DNA of 64,000 bases from the NCBI RefSeq assembly GCF_001307295.1, contig NZ_CP012700.1, positions 1,057,001 to 1,121,000 on the forward strand, written 5' to 3'. Both the position numbers and the translations under genes were made by a program. The first letter of the stretch is position 1, and the number at the start of each line of letters is the position of its first letter. The notes beneath the pieces are model-generated. The model searched no databases. It saw only the letters and a program-made list of their open reading frames with translations, and was not told where the DNA came from. Origin of the DNA: Sphingopyxis macrogoltabida (GTDB lineage Bacteria; Pseudomonadota; Alphaproteobacteria; Sphingomonadales; Sphingomonadaceae). Shown piece after piece: positions 23,534 through 31,673 of the stretch.

Positions 23534-25522
23534 ATGATCAAGTCGATCCCGCTGAACAAGCTCGTCCAGTCTCCCCGCAATGTCCGCCGTCACAGTGACC
23601 CCGCTGCCGATGCCGAGCTCAAGGCCAGCATCGCAGCCCATGGGCTGCTGCAGAACCTGATCGTCTGGCCGGCCGCGAAGGGTAAGTTCGAGGTCGAAGC
23701 CGGCGAACGCCGCCGCCGCGCGATGCTGGCGCTCGCTTACGACAAGATCCTCGCCCGCGATCACGAAGTCACGTGCCTCGTGCTCGAGGACAGCGCCGAA
23801 GTCGCGGTCGAGACCAGCCTCGCAGAAAACTTTCATCGCCTCGCCATGAACCCAGCCGATGAGGCCCAGGCCTTTGCCGCGCTCGTGGCAGGCGGTGCGA
23901 CTGTTGAGGATGTTGCGCACCGCTTCGGCCTGACCGTCCGCTTCGTCGAGGGCCGGCTGCGTCTCGCGACGCTTGCGCCGGTCGTGTTCGAGGCTCTTGC
24001 CTCAGGCCAGATCACTCTCGACATCGCCAAAGCCTTTGGCGCGACCTCGGACCAGGAGATCCAGACCCGCGTATTTGAGCAGGTTTCATCGGCCTACTAT
24101 GCGCCCAATCCCGACAGCATTCGGCGAATGGTCCTATCCGGGACCGTCCGGGGCAGCGATCCCCGTGCCCGCCTTGTCGGCCGCGACTCCTACATTGCCG
24201 CCGGCGGCCGAATCGAGCGCGAACTGTTCGACGACGATAACAGCGAATCCTGGGTCGATGTCGCCTTGCTCGAGAGCCTCGCGGCGGCGAAGATGGAAGA
24301 ACAGGCGAAGGTGCTCGCAGCCGAACAGGGTCTCGCCTGGGTCAAGCCCACGCTCGATCCCTATGCCAGCCATGATCTGGTCGAAGGGCTGGTCCGGCTT
24401 CCTGCCGAACCGGCGCCGCTGACCGAAGCGGAATTGGCGAGGCTCGACGAACTCGATGCTTCCTATGACGAGCATGCGGCGATCCTCGAAGACGAGGACA
24501 GCGCCGCGGAGGCTGTGGCTGCGGCCGAAGCGGCCATCGAAGCGATCGAACACGAATGCCAGGAAATCCGCGCCCGCCCGCCAGTCATAGCGGCTGACCT
24601 CAAGGCCGAGGCGGGGATGATCCTGGTCCTCTCGCGCGATGGCACGCCGGTTCTCCAACCCGTGTTCTACGGCGAGCGAAAGACTGAACCTGCCGAAGCC
24701 GATAGCGGGATCGAAGTCGTTCCGACGGAAGATGGGTCGGACAAGCGCCGGACCACCTTGTCCAAGCGCCTGGTGGACGAGCTGGCCATGCAGCGCCGTG
24801 ATGTCCTGGCACTGCATGTTGCCTCTGACCCCGGGCTTGCGCTCGACATTATGGTCTTCAGTCTGGCGGATGCCGACACGCACGACTGGCGGACGCGGGC
24901 TGCCACCACGCTGCGCGCGCCTGTTCCGGCAGGGCCGATCATCGGCTTCGAAGCCAAGGATGCTCCGGCGAGCAGCGCGCTTGCCGAGCTCAGGTCCAGT
25001 CTCGACGAAAGCTGGCGTGCGGGCACCGATGCGACTGCCCGCTTCGACCTGTTTCGCGCGCTGTCCGATGACAGCCGCGCCGCATGGCTTGGCTATGTCG
25101 TCGCCCGGTCGCTCGAGGCGAGCCTCAACATGACGGGCGAGCGTCAGTTGCCGTTCCAGGATTACCTTGGCAGCCTGATCGGCATCGACATGGCGCAATG
25201 GTGGAGACCGACTGCGGCCAACTACTTTGACCGGGTGCCGAAGCAGGTGATCCTCGACGCGCTGACCGATGTTGGCGGTCTCGAGCTTTCCTCGCGCTTT
25301 GCCTCGGTCAAGAAGGGTGATCTCGCGATGAGCGCCGAGCGTGTCTTCGCCGGCACCTACATCACCGAAGTCGAAGTACGCGAGAAGGCTCTGGCCTGGG
25401 TGCCTGAGGTCATGCGCTTCACTTCCGCTGCGCCAGAGGCTGGCGAGCCGGAGATTGACGCCACTGACGCCGAGCCAGGTTTCGACAACGAACATCAGCC
25501 CCCCCGCGAGCTGGCCGCCTGA
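23534..25522 (+). CDS. ParB-domain (ParB/RepB/Spo0J) protein of conjugative plasmids
   Basis: A 662-residue protein. The N-terminal ParB domain has NVRRHSD (about residues 15-21), LLQNLIVWP, EAGERRRRAML and SLAENFHRLAMNPADEAQAF. A helix-turn-helix region follows (about 130-180, TVEDVAHRFGLTVRFVEGRL). The long C-terminal half (about 240-662) is typical of a plasmid ParB-like family much larger than true partition ParB (about 300 residues). No parA is adjacent, so it is more likely an accessory DNA-binding or nuclease-like protein than the partition protein. CAGGAG lies 9 bases before ATG 23534; the longer open frame from 23495 lacks such a site. First gene of the backbone segment. Confidence 0.85.
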   Translation: MIKSIPLNKLVQSPRNVRRHSDPAADAELKASIAAHGLLQNLIVWPAAKGKFEVEAGERRRRAMLALAYDKILARDHEVTCLVLEDSAEVAVETSLAENFHRLAMNPADEAQAFAALVAGGATVEDVAHRFGLTVRFVEGRLRLATLAPVVFEALASGQITLDIAKAFGATSDQEIQTRVFEQVSSAYYAPNPDSIRRMVLSGTVRGSDPRARLVGRDSYIAAGGRIERELFDDDNSESWVDVALLESLAAAKMEEQAKVLAAEQGLAWVKPTLDPYASHDLVEGLVRLPAEPAPLTEAELARLDELDASYDEHAAILEDEDSAAEAVAAAEAAIEAIEHECQEIRARPPVIAADLKAEAGMILVLSRDGTPVLQPVFYGERKTEPAEADSGIEVVPTEDGSDKRRTTLSKRLVDELAMQRRDVLALHVASDPGLALDIMVFSLADADTHDWRTRAATTLRAPVPAGPIIGFEAKDAPASSALAELRSSLDESWRAGTDATARFDLFRALSDDSRAAWLGYVVARSLEASLNMTGERQLPFQDYLGSLIGIDMAQWWRPTAANYFDRVPKQVILDALTDVGGLELSSRFASVKKGDLAMSAERVFAGTYITEVEVREKALAWVPEVMRFTSAAPEAGEPEIDATDAEPGFDNEHQPPRELAA

Positions 25523-25691
25523 CCTCCTCCTGACAGGCAAGGCTACTCGTGACCCAAGAGAAGCGGTCCTTCGGCTCACGCCGGAGGGCCGCTTCCTTTT
25601 TGGAAGAAGAGCAGAGGGGGCTCGGGACCCTGTGGCACTGACCGGCGAACCCGTCGCCGATTGTCCAGATGCCGCAATCAGGAGAACCATC

Positions 25692-26633
25692 ATGGCCTAT
25701 CGCAAGGAGCAGGGCGGCGGCCTGTCGCCCGCCACCCGTATCACCCAGGAAATCATCGCCCGTCTGGAAGCGGGCACGAAGCCGTGGATCAAGCCGTGGC
25801 GCGGTGTCCCGGTCTCCCGGCCCTTGCGGGCCTGCGGGATCCCGTACCGCGGCATGAATGTCTTCTGGCTCTGGATGGTCGCCGACATCTGCGGCTACGC
25901 CTCGCCATTCTGGATGACCTACAACCAGGCAAAATCGCTCGGAGCCCAGGTCCGCAAGGGCGAGAAGTCGACCATCGCGATCTTCTACAAGAGCTACACC
26001 AAGGAGGTTGAAACGCCTGATACCGGCGAAAAAGCCGATGAAGCCCGCAGGGTGCTGAAGGCCTATCCAGTCTTCAACGCCGATCAGGTCGACGGTCTGC
26101 CCGAGCGCTTCCATCCGGCTGCAACGCTTGAGCTCGTCGAGCCTGAAGGACGCGAGGCCGAGCTCGACGCCTTCTTCGCCGCCATCCCCGTCAACCTGCG
26201 CCACCAGGGCTGCGAGGCTTACTACGAACCGACTGCGGATCGTGTCACGATGCCGCCGACGAGCCTGTTTTCCGGCTTCGACCACTATTATGCCACGCTC
26301 GCCCACGAGCTGTCGCACTGGACCGGCCATGCAAGCCGGTTGGGACGTGATCTCAAGAACCGCTTCGGCACGGCGGCCTATGCCGCCGAAGAACTGGTCG
26401 CCGAACTATCTAGCGCCATGCTCGGCGCCGAGCTGGGTCTGCCGGTCACGCATCTCGACAATCACGCCAGCTATATCGAGCACTGGCTCAAGCTGCTGAA
26501 GGACGATGACCGCGCCATCCTAACCGCTGCAGCCAAGGCCGAAGAAGCCGCGAGCCTGCTGCTCAAGCTCGGCGGGAGGGTCACCCCTGGCCAGTTTGAC
26601 GACGCGTCAGACGACGCGGCGCTCGCGGCCTGA
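25692..26633 (+). CDS. ArdC-like antirestriction protein / zincin metallopeptidase
   Basis: A 313-residue protein. It has an N-terminal ArdC ssDNA-binding domain (about residues 8-130; ITQEIIARLEAGTKPWIKPW, then GMNVFWLW, MTYNQAKSLGAQVRKGEKS) and a C-terminal zincin-like domain with HELSH (205-209) and a downstream Glu (AAEELVAELSS) as likely third ligand. ArdC proteins protect incoming plasmid DNA in the new host. The ATG is preceded by TCAGGAG. Downstream genes follow on the same strand, so it may be part of a leading-region operon expressed soon after transfer. Confidence 0.9.
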   Translation: MAYRKEQGGGLSPATRITQEIIARLEAGTKPWIKPWRGVPVSRPLRACGIPYRGMNVFWLWMVADICGYASPFWMTYNQAKSLGAQVRKGEKSTIAIFYKSYTKEVETPDTGEKADEARRVLKAYPVFNADQVDGLPERFHPAATLELVEPEGREAELDAFFAAIPVNLRHQGCEAYYEPTADRVTMPPTSLFSGFDHYYATLAHELSHWTGHASRLGRDLKNRFGTAAYAAEELVAELSSAMLGAELGLPVTHLDNHASYIEHWLKLLKDDDRAILTAAAKAEEAASLLLKLGGRVTPGQFDDASDDAALAA

Positions 26634-26644
26634 GGGAGGATGCC

Positions 26645-27067
26645 ATGGGCCGATCGGTCAGCTATCCCAGCGGCGCAATCGTCGCATTCACGGTTCTCGA
26701 GGTCGAAGCCGAGGACGACTGGGAATTCGAGTATGAATGGCTGCGTAACGATCTGTGCGAACGGGCCGCCAAAGCCTTCCCGTCGCTGATCCCGCATGAT
26801 GGCTGGCGCGGACGGGAGGACCGGATCCTCATGCGCAATGCCTATGCGGATTTCGGTGTGTCGGTCTATGGTGGGCTGGTTGCCGTCTGGATCGTCGAAC
26901 GCGATGACGGGGCCTATTGGGACGCCGATTGGCGCACGGCCCGGTCACCGCGGGCACAGTGCTGGCTGTCACAGATCGCATCCCGCTTCGATGCCATGTT
27001 TGGCGACTATGAATGCCTCGGGCATATGTCGAACGGCGAGGGGGTCTACACCAAGCGCGCAGCTTGA
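26645..27067 (+). CDS. hypothetical protein of the plasmid backbone
   Basis: 140 residues starting MGRSVSYPSGAIVAFTVLEV; acidic and aromatic (EDDWEFEYEWL, AYWDADWRTARSP). No signal peptide, membrane helix or known motif. It begins 11 bases after ardC with GGGAGG upstream, so it is probably co-transcribed. Similar small acidic proteins accompany ardC on sphingomonad plasmids; function unknown. Confidence 0.75.
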   Translation: MGRSVSYPSGAIVAFTVLEVEAEDDWEFEYEWLRNDLCERAAKAFPSLIPHDGWRGREDRILMRNAYADFGVSVYGGLVAVWIVERDDGAYWDADWRTARSPRAQCWLSQIASRFDAMFGDYECLGHMSNGEGVYTKRAA

Positions 27068-27368
27068 GGTCTGCGAGTTGGCCAGAAGCAGCGCTTTGGG
27101 TTGCCATCCCTGACTGAGCTTTGCCGGCCGCTCATGGTCTGGCGCCATGCGAGAGAGGCCCTGGGCCAGCCGCCAGCTTTGCGCAACCCGGCTTGGGCGG
27201 GCCCGTGTTGGCCTTGGCCCTTCGGGCTCAAGGCCTGCCCGCGCCAGCCCGCCAAGACGGGTTTCCCCTGGCGGGTGCGCAATCCTGCCTGAAGCTGGCC
27301 CTGACGGGCTCTCGCTGGCGCAGCCATGAACGGGTGCGTCGGCCTCACGCCAGTCAGGAGGAAATCCC
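27068..27368 (+). other. structured intergenic region with a TTCG-loop hairpin
   Basis: About 300 bases without a convincing gene, very GC-rich. GGCCTTG (27210-27216) and CAAGGCC (27229-27235) enclose GCCCTTCGGGC, making a strong stem closed by a cTTCGg loop. No T-run follows, so it is not a classical terminator. TCAGGAGG before 27369 is the next gene's ribosome-binding site. Confidence 0.6.
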
Positions 27369-28322
27369 ATGCACACGTCATTTGCCGACCAACTCGCCGG
27401 GCTCGATCTCGCCGGCTTCTCCATCGGTCCTGCTCCCATATCGACAAGCGATTTCCCGGTCCGGGAGGCGGTTGTCCAAACCCTCGAAGCGGTCTGGTCC
27501 GATCTTTTTGCCATGGTGTCCGGGACCGCTCTTGAAGCCGATGCCGAGGATCTTGGCTGGGCCTTCGTCAACATCTTTCATCGCTCGGCGGAACGCAAAT
27601 CGACGGCCCTTGACCGGGCGACCGACGAGGTCCGCGCGCTGATTGCTACGGCCGATGGATCCGAGGTTCACACCCATGACCTTGAGACCCAGGTCGAGCG
27701 GGCGCAGTGCGCCGAAAGTGCGATGCTGGCGCTTGAAGAGATGCGCGAGGTCGCAGCAGCCCTTTACCTCAACGAGTTCGGTTCCTCCTGGAAGCCGGTC
27801 TCCAGTTCTCGCTTCAATCACAGCGTCATGCTGACTTCTGCGCTCGTCGAAGGGCGCGACTTCCTGCGCGCCCGTGCCGAGGCCAAGCGCCGTGCGGCGG
27901 TGCCCGAAGGAACCCCTGTCGTCTTCGCTGGCGGGCGCACCCGTCATGCGACCCAGGACGATGCACTGACCTTCGGCAACAACGTCTGGGCAACGCTCGA
28001 CAAGGTCCGCGACCGCGTGCCCGACATGGTGCTCATCCATGGCGGTGACACCAAGGGCGTCGACCGCCTGGCATCGAGCTGGGCCGAACGGCGCGGCATC
28101 CCGCAGGTCACGTTCTCGCTCGAAATGCGGCTGGGCGCCCGTGCCGGCTTCAAGCGCAACGAGCGGATGCTCTCCCTCGATCCGCGCTACGTCATCGCCT
28201 TTCCGGGCAATGGCGTGCTCGAACGTCTGGTCATCGAAGCCAAGGCCCGGCGGATCACCGTGGTCGATCGGCGCGGGCCCCTCGGTACCAATCCGAAGAA
28301 CTCTTCGGTCAGGACCGACTAA
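27369..28322 (+). CDS. DUF2493 (YspA-like, SLOG superfamily) protein
   Basis: 317 residues. The N-terminal half (1 to about 180) is helical. The C-terminal half carries the DUF2493/cpYpsA-related SLOG fold: VVFAGGRTRHATQDDALTFG, then MVLIHGGDTKGVDRLASSWA, a conserved FKRNERML and a final VIAFPGNGVLERL. SLOG proteins bind nucleotides or nucleotide-derived ligands; the role of DUF2493 on plasmids is not known. TCAGGAGG precedes the ATG. Flanked by other small backbone genes in the same direction. Confidence 0.85.
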   Translation: MHTSFADQLAGLDLAGFSIGPAPISTSDFPVREAVVQTLEAVWSDLFAMVSGTALEADAEDLGWAFVNIFHRSAERKSTALDRATDEVRALIATADGSEVHTHDLETQVERAQCAESAMLALEEMREVAAALYLNEFGSSWKPVSSSRFNHSVMLTSALVEGRDFLRARAEAKRRAAVPEGTPVVFAGGRTRHATQDDALTFGNNVWATLDKVRDRVPDMVLIHGGDTKGVDRLASSWAERRGIPQVTFSLEMRLGARAGFKRNERMLSLDPRYVIAFPGNGVLERLVIEAKARRITVVDRRGPLGTNPKNSSVRTD

Positions 28323-28443
28323 GGCCCTGTCGGTCTTGGCGCCAGCGCCGGATCGGCGCTGGCGTCGCCCATCAGAGGAAAGGCGCGCGCCTGTCAGTTT
28401 GAGCCAGCGGAGGTCGTTGGCTCCTTTCTACAGGAGGCAGTTC

Positions 28444-28905
28444 ATGATCGATATCGAGGCTGTGATGGCCGATTTTGCCGTTCGCCAGGCCGAGCGGCAG
28501 ACCCAGGTGGTCGAAGAGATTCAGCAGCTCAAGGTCGCCATTCTTCCGCGCTTGCAGGAAGCCGGCATCGCCCGTGTCGAGATCCGCTTTGACGGCTGCG
28601 GCGACAGCGGTGCCGTTGAAGAATGTGTATGCCTCGATGCAGCCGGCGCGGGGATCCCGTGCCCGGAAGTCTCCCTCATGGAAGGCGAAGCAGACAGCGT
28701 TGATCGTACTGGTTCCGCAGAGCCGCAATCACTCGGGCAGGCACTCGAACAGCTGACCTACCTGGCGCTCGAACGTCACCATCCTGGCTGGGAGATCAAC
28801 GACGGTGCCTGCGGCGAACTGGTGATTGATGTGACTGAGGCGACTTTCGTGCTCGACTGCAGTCTGCGCTTCATCGCCACCGATGATCATTCGACCGAGC
28901 TCTAG
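28444..28905 (+). CDS. DUF6878-like protein
   Basis: 153 residues, starting MIDIEAVMADFAVRQAERQT. The segment VAILPRLQEAGIARVEIRFD-GCGDSGAVEE and a C-terminal region FVLDCSLRFI match my recollection of DUF6878 from sphingomonad plasmids. Acidic, soluble, no motif. ACAGGAGG lies 9 bases before the ATG and can pair weakly with CTCCT 11 bases upstream. Function unknown. Confidence 0.7.
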   Translation: MIDIEAVMADFAVRQAERQTQVVEEIQQLKVAILPRLQEAGIARVEIRFDGCGDSGAVEECVCLDAAGAGIPCPEVSLMEGEADSVDRTGSAEPQSLGQALEQLTYLALERHHPGWEINDGACGELVIDVTEATFVLDCSLRFIATDDHSTEL

Positions 28906-28915
28906 GAGACCCGGC

Positions 28916-29341
28916 ATGGCCCACTGCTACTACCACGCTCTCTCGTCGGTCCGGAAATGGGGCGGCACGGTCGATGATTATCTCCCGCTGCACCAGTGGT
29001 TCGACCAGTCCAAGGCAATCCTGGCAGACCCACGACACCGCGCGCTGCGGCACCATGCCGAGGGGATATTCATGCTCGAAACCCTGTTCGGCGAGACCCT
29101 CGTCAATGCCGATGGCCGGGTCGTTCCGGTGCGTCTGGTCGGCGAACAGCACGTGCGCGAAGACTTGGGCTCGATCCCCTCATTTGCCGATTGGGCGCGC
29201 TTGATCACGCCGCAGGCCTGGATGCTTCGCGGCAACCCTTTGGACGGCGCTGAAGGGGTGACGATCGACATGCCTGGCCGCGGTGAAGCAGTTGCGCCCA
29301 GGAGCGTACCACCTGCTGAAGCGGTCGGTACCGTGATCTAA
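28916..29341 (+). CDS. DUF6915-like protein
   Basis: 141 residues, starting MAHCYYHALSSVRKWGGTVD. The features LHQWFDQSKAILADPRHRAL, RHHAEGIFMLE and GEQHVREDLGSIPSFADWAR are typical of DUF6915. His residues at several conserved positions might bind metal. Begins 10 bases after the DUF6878-like gene with AGGAG upstream, so the two are co-transcribed. Function unknown. Confidence 0.75.
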   Translation: MAHCYYHALSSVRKWGGTVDDYLPLHQWFDQSKAILADPRHRALRHHAEGIFMLETLFGETLVNADGRVVPVRLVGEQHVREDLGSIPSFADWARLITPQAWMLRGNPLDGAEGVTIDMPGRGEAVAPRSVPPAEAVGTVI

Positions 29342-29642
29342 GAGGGGGTTCTCCGGTGAAGGGGCGGGGTGGATGATCCTGCCAAGACCGGAGGGAAGCG
29401 AGTCAGGGCAAACCTGTTCAAGGCATCCAGCTCCACCCGGCTTCGATGCAAACCTGTCCCTGAATCACCCCCCGTCGAGACGCGCAACCCGGATCAGGTC
29501 CGGCCGAGTTGCCGGGCTGTGCCCGGCTGCCCGCTCCACCCGACCCAGTTCCGGGTTCCCCTTCGGTGCGCTTCGCCATGGGGCGCTTCTGCTCGGGTTT
29601 GCAGCCGGGATGGACCCGGATTGCTCGATCAGGAGAAAGCCC
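29342..29642 (+). other. intergenic region upstream of ssb with GC-rich dyads
   Basis: About 300 bases, no gene. GCCGGGC (29511-29517) and GCCCGGC (29521-29527) form a 7-bp stem with a TGT loop, and other CCCGG/CCGGG repeats occur nearby. It should contain the ssb promoter; no clear -35/-10 pair was identified. GATCAGGAG before 29643 is the ssb ribosome-binding site. Confidence 0.5.
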
Positions 29643-30032
29643 ATGACCAATCTCGTTATCCTCGTTGGCCGCATCGCTCGCGACCCCGAGACCCGCACCA
29701 CCCAGGGTGGAACCAGCATCACCTCGGTCTCGGTCGTGACCGACCGTCCCGCCCGCAAGGAAGGCAAGACCTACAAGGACGAGAACGGCTACACCGCCAA
29801 GGACAGCGAATTCCACCGGATCACCTGCTTCAACGGCCTGGGTCAGAACGTCGCCAAGTATTGCACCAAGGGTCAACTCGTGACGGTCGAAGGGCGCATC
29901 CACTACACCCAGTGGGAAGATCAGAGCGGCACCAAGCGCTACGGCTGCGAGATTATCGCCGACAAGGTCGACTTCCTCACCAAGGGCCGGTCCGGCAGCA
30001 ACGAAGGTGCTCCCGATATCGACGAGGACTGA
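29643..30032 (+). CDS. ssb: single-stranded DNA-binding protein
   Basis: 129 residues, an OB-fold SSB: MTNLVILVGRIARDPETRTT, SVVTDRPARKEGKTY, SEFHRITCFNGLGQNVAKYC, KGQLVTVEGRIHYTQWED, CEIIADKVDFL. It ends in acidic residues (DIDED) but without the canonical DDDIPF tip, as in many plasmid-borne SSBs. It would coat single strands during transfer and establishment. TCAGGAG precedes the ATG and a good terminator follows. Confidence 0.95.
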   Translation: MTNLVILVGRIARDPETRTTQGGTSITSVSVVTDRPARKEGKTYKDENGYTAKDSEFHRITCFNGLGQNVAKYCTKGQLVTVEGRIHYTQWEDQSGTKRYGCEIIADKVDFLTKGRSGSNEGAPDIDED

Positions 30033-30050
30033 ATGTCCTTGCCTCACGAC

Positions 30051-30085
30051 AAGGCCCCGGTGGCAGACGCCATCGGGGCCTTTTC
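30051..30085 (+). terminator. Rho-independent terminator after ssb
   Basis: AAGGCCCCG (30051-30059) pairs with CGGGGCCTT (30074-30082) around a 14-base loop, followed by a T-rich run (TTTTCTTTT). It lies 18 bases after the ssb stop. Confidence 0.88.
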
Positions 30086-30147
30086 TTTTGTACGCCGGCG
30101 ATGCGGCGGCGCGGGGCATCGAACCCCTTGCCGCCGCCGGATGGGCT

Positions 30148-30378
30148 TTACGCGGGAGCAATCCGCTTCAGCGTTTCCTCGATCCCGAGCGCCATCGATG
30201 CGCGAACGATCTGGCGTAACTGTGCCGGTTCGATCGTCTCTGCACCGCACTCGATCAGCAGCTTTCCGAGTTCGGTCGCTGCTTCTTCGCGAAGACGCGC
30301 CTCCTCGTTCTCGAGTTGGGCACGCTGTTCACGCAGCTTCTTCAGCGCATCGCGGGCAGTGGGTTTGGACCTGGCCAT
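30148..30378 (-). CDS. DUF6437 / small TraD-like protein
   Basis: 76 residues: MARSKPTARDALKKLREQRA, a coiled-coil-prone charged helix (residues 10-40), then ATELGKLLIECGAETIEPAQ and a terminal helix. This matches short DUF6437 proteins often labelled TraD on alphaproteobacterial conjugative plasmids (not the coupling protein). The ATG at 30378 is chosen because homology begins there; the frame is open for 46 more codons. Transcribed opposite to its neighbours. Confidence 0.7.
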   Translation of the reverse strand: MARSKPTARDALKKLREQRAQLENEEARLREEAATELGKLLIECGAETIEPAQLRQIVRASMALGIEETLKRIAPA

Positions 30379-30701
30379 AGTGCTTCCTTCTTGCTGGCCG
30401 TTGGTCCCCTCCGCTGCCGATCTTGGCACTGCGGGCGCATGTAGGAAAATGGTTTGTGGGGCAGGCGTTGCGCTTCTGCGCAGGCGTTGGAGAGGTCTCT
30501 CTCGCAGAAAGACCAAGTGTGATGCGGGCTTTGGGGCTGCGTCAAGGACGACGGGGCCCCACCATTTTTACCGGGCAAGCCCGGCAAAAATCGTTGCCCC
30601 CATCGCCGCTTCGCGGCCGCTATCGCGGTCCCTGACCCAGCCCGTCACCCACATCCTTCGCAGCTCCTGATGCGACGCATCGAACATCAGGAGGAAAGAT
30701 C
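30379..30701. other. divergent intergenic region with two strong dyads
   Basis: About 320 bases between divergent small genes. It contains an inverted repeat ATTTTTaCCGGGC-aa-GCCCGGcAAAAAT (30564-30591), which could terminate transcription in both directions, and the ribosome-binding-site hairpin at 30664-30693. No gene is seen. Confidence 0.6.
30664..30694 (+). promoter_or_regulatory. hairpin covering the ribosome-binding site of the 30702 gene
   Basis: CTCCTGATG (30664-30672) is the exact reverse complement of CATCAGGAG (30685-30693); the 12-base loop holds a further GCGACGC. The Shine-Dalgarno AGGAGG (30689-30694) lies in the 3' arm, 7 bases before the ATG, so the stem would block ribosome entry in the mRNA. 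Confidence 0.6.
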
Positions 30702-30938
30702 ATGTACGCTTCACTGAACATTGCCGCTGCTAGTCCCGCCGCCGATCAGGCAGCCTTCGTTGCTGCCCTGGATCAGGCTCATGCCCGGTCCCTTCACAGC
30801 TACTTCACGCAGTACGTCCTGACCGATGACGAGGCAGGCTATATCGCGGTCGATGAAGGCGACTACGGCGCCTTGCCCAAGGCCATGCTGGACCGTGTCA
30901 TCGATACTGTGCCGGGCCGTCTCAGCGATGAATTCTGA
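30702..30938 (+). CDS. small hypothetical protein
   Basis: 78 residues: MYASLNIAAASPAADQAAFV, a helical middle (LDQAHARSLHSYFTQYVLTD) and a C-terminal helix (MLDRVIDTVPGRL). No motif recognised; acidic, likely soluble. Strong AGGAGG at good spacing but held in a 9-bp stem. Found among backbone genes between ssb and the transfer genes. Confidence 0.7.
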   Translation: MYASLNIAAASPAADQAAFVAALDQAHARSLHSYFTQYVLTDDEAGYIAVDEGDYGALPKAMLDRVIDTVPGRLSDEF

Positions 30939-31040
30939 CTCGCCGGTTTGGGAGGAAGTCCGTCAGGGCTTCCTCCTTTCTTTTTGCTCGCAGACCGTTT
31001 CGGCATCCCTAGGCCGGTACGGAGAGGCGGGTTACCAGCG

Positions 31041-31235
31041 TCAGTCGGGGGTATCGGGACGGTCGAGATCGGCGAGCCGTTCCGGCATACCCAGAACCTT
31101 CATCGCTGCGGCCTCAATGGCTTCTGCCTGTGTCGGGAAAGCCTCGGAAGAACTGATCGACACCCCGTTCGGGTAAGTGACTGTCGCCTGGAAACCATTG
31201 CCCTTCGGTGTCGCACTCAATGTGACCTGGCCCAT
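31041..31235 (-). CDS. small hypothetical protein
   Basis: 64 residues: MGQVTLSATPKGNGFQATVT followed by YPNGVSISSSEAFPTQAEAI and a helical tail. It looks like a small beta-sheet/helix protein; no family recognised. ATG 31235 is chosen with GGAAGCGCCGC upstream; 13 additional codons are open above it. Confidence 0.6.
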   Translation of the reverse strand: MGQVTLSATPKGNGFQATVTYPNGVSISSSEAFPTQAEAIEAAAMKVLGMPERLADLDRPDTPD

Positions 31236-31673
31236 GCGGCGCTTCCTTTCTGCCCGGAATACTGGCTGCATCATAGGCGTCGATCCCGTCTGTGCCTATC
31301 GCGATCCGCAGATCGGCTACTTGCCGAGGACCCTGGGAATGGGGATCGCAAAACGCATCATCCGTTACAGGATCAATAGCTGGTTCCTCTCCTCGCAGTT
31401 GGGGACAGTTGGGCACACCGTACGCGACAAATCGCTGGAATGATTGACGGAAAAGCAAGTAATTACAGTTTCATGGATCGAATTCGGCGAAATGGCAGCT
31501 TCTCCGTCAAAAATGACGTGGGCGAGGGGAGTTACGTGGATTTGACCAAAGCGAGGCCGAGAATGGCGGAATTCCGCCGTCCTATATGTTCTTGACATGT
31601 TCTTGAATCTGACTTAGCTTCTACTTCGCCTTTCGCAGTGTGAACCGGGCTCCTGACCACAAGGAGTCCGTGC
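31236..31673. other. probable oriT / regulatory region upstream of the transfer genes
   Basis: About 440 bases without a gene, in front of RHH-traD-traI. It contains imperfect arms TTGACGGAAAAGC (31444-31456) and GCTTCTCCGTCAA (31498-31510; 12 of 13 complementary), a dyad CGTCA-AAAA-TGACG (31505-31518), a perfect palindrome GGCGGAATTCCGCC (31565-31578) and tandem ATGTTCTTGA repeats (31586-31595, 31597-31606). In MobF plasmids such as R388, oriT lies beside the RHH gene, so this is the best oriT candidate; a nic site cannot be named from sequence alone. Confidence 0.5.
31592..31620 (+). promoter_or_regulatory. candidate promoter of the RHH-traD-traI operon
   Basis: TTGACA (31592-31597), a 17-base gap, then TAGCTT (31615-31620). 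The -35 overlaps the tandem ATGTTCTTGA repeats, so a protein bound there would block it; the RHH protein encoded just downstream is the obvious candidate. Confidence 0.45.

Noticed and set aside
23534..25522. Plasmid partition locus parAB
   Set aside because: No parA or parS-like repeats are adjacent and the protein is twice the length of partition ParB.
24134..25693. A 519-codon open frame antisense to the parB-like gene
   Set aside because: Length is explained by high GC; it has no motif, and the sense strand has clear ParB homology.
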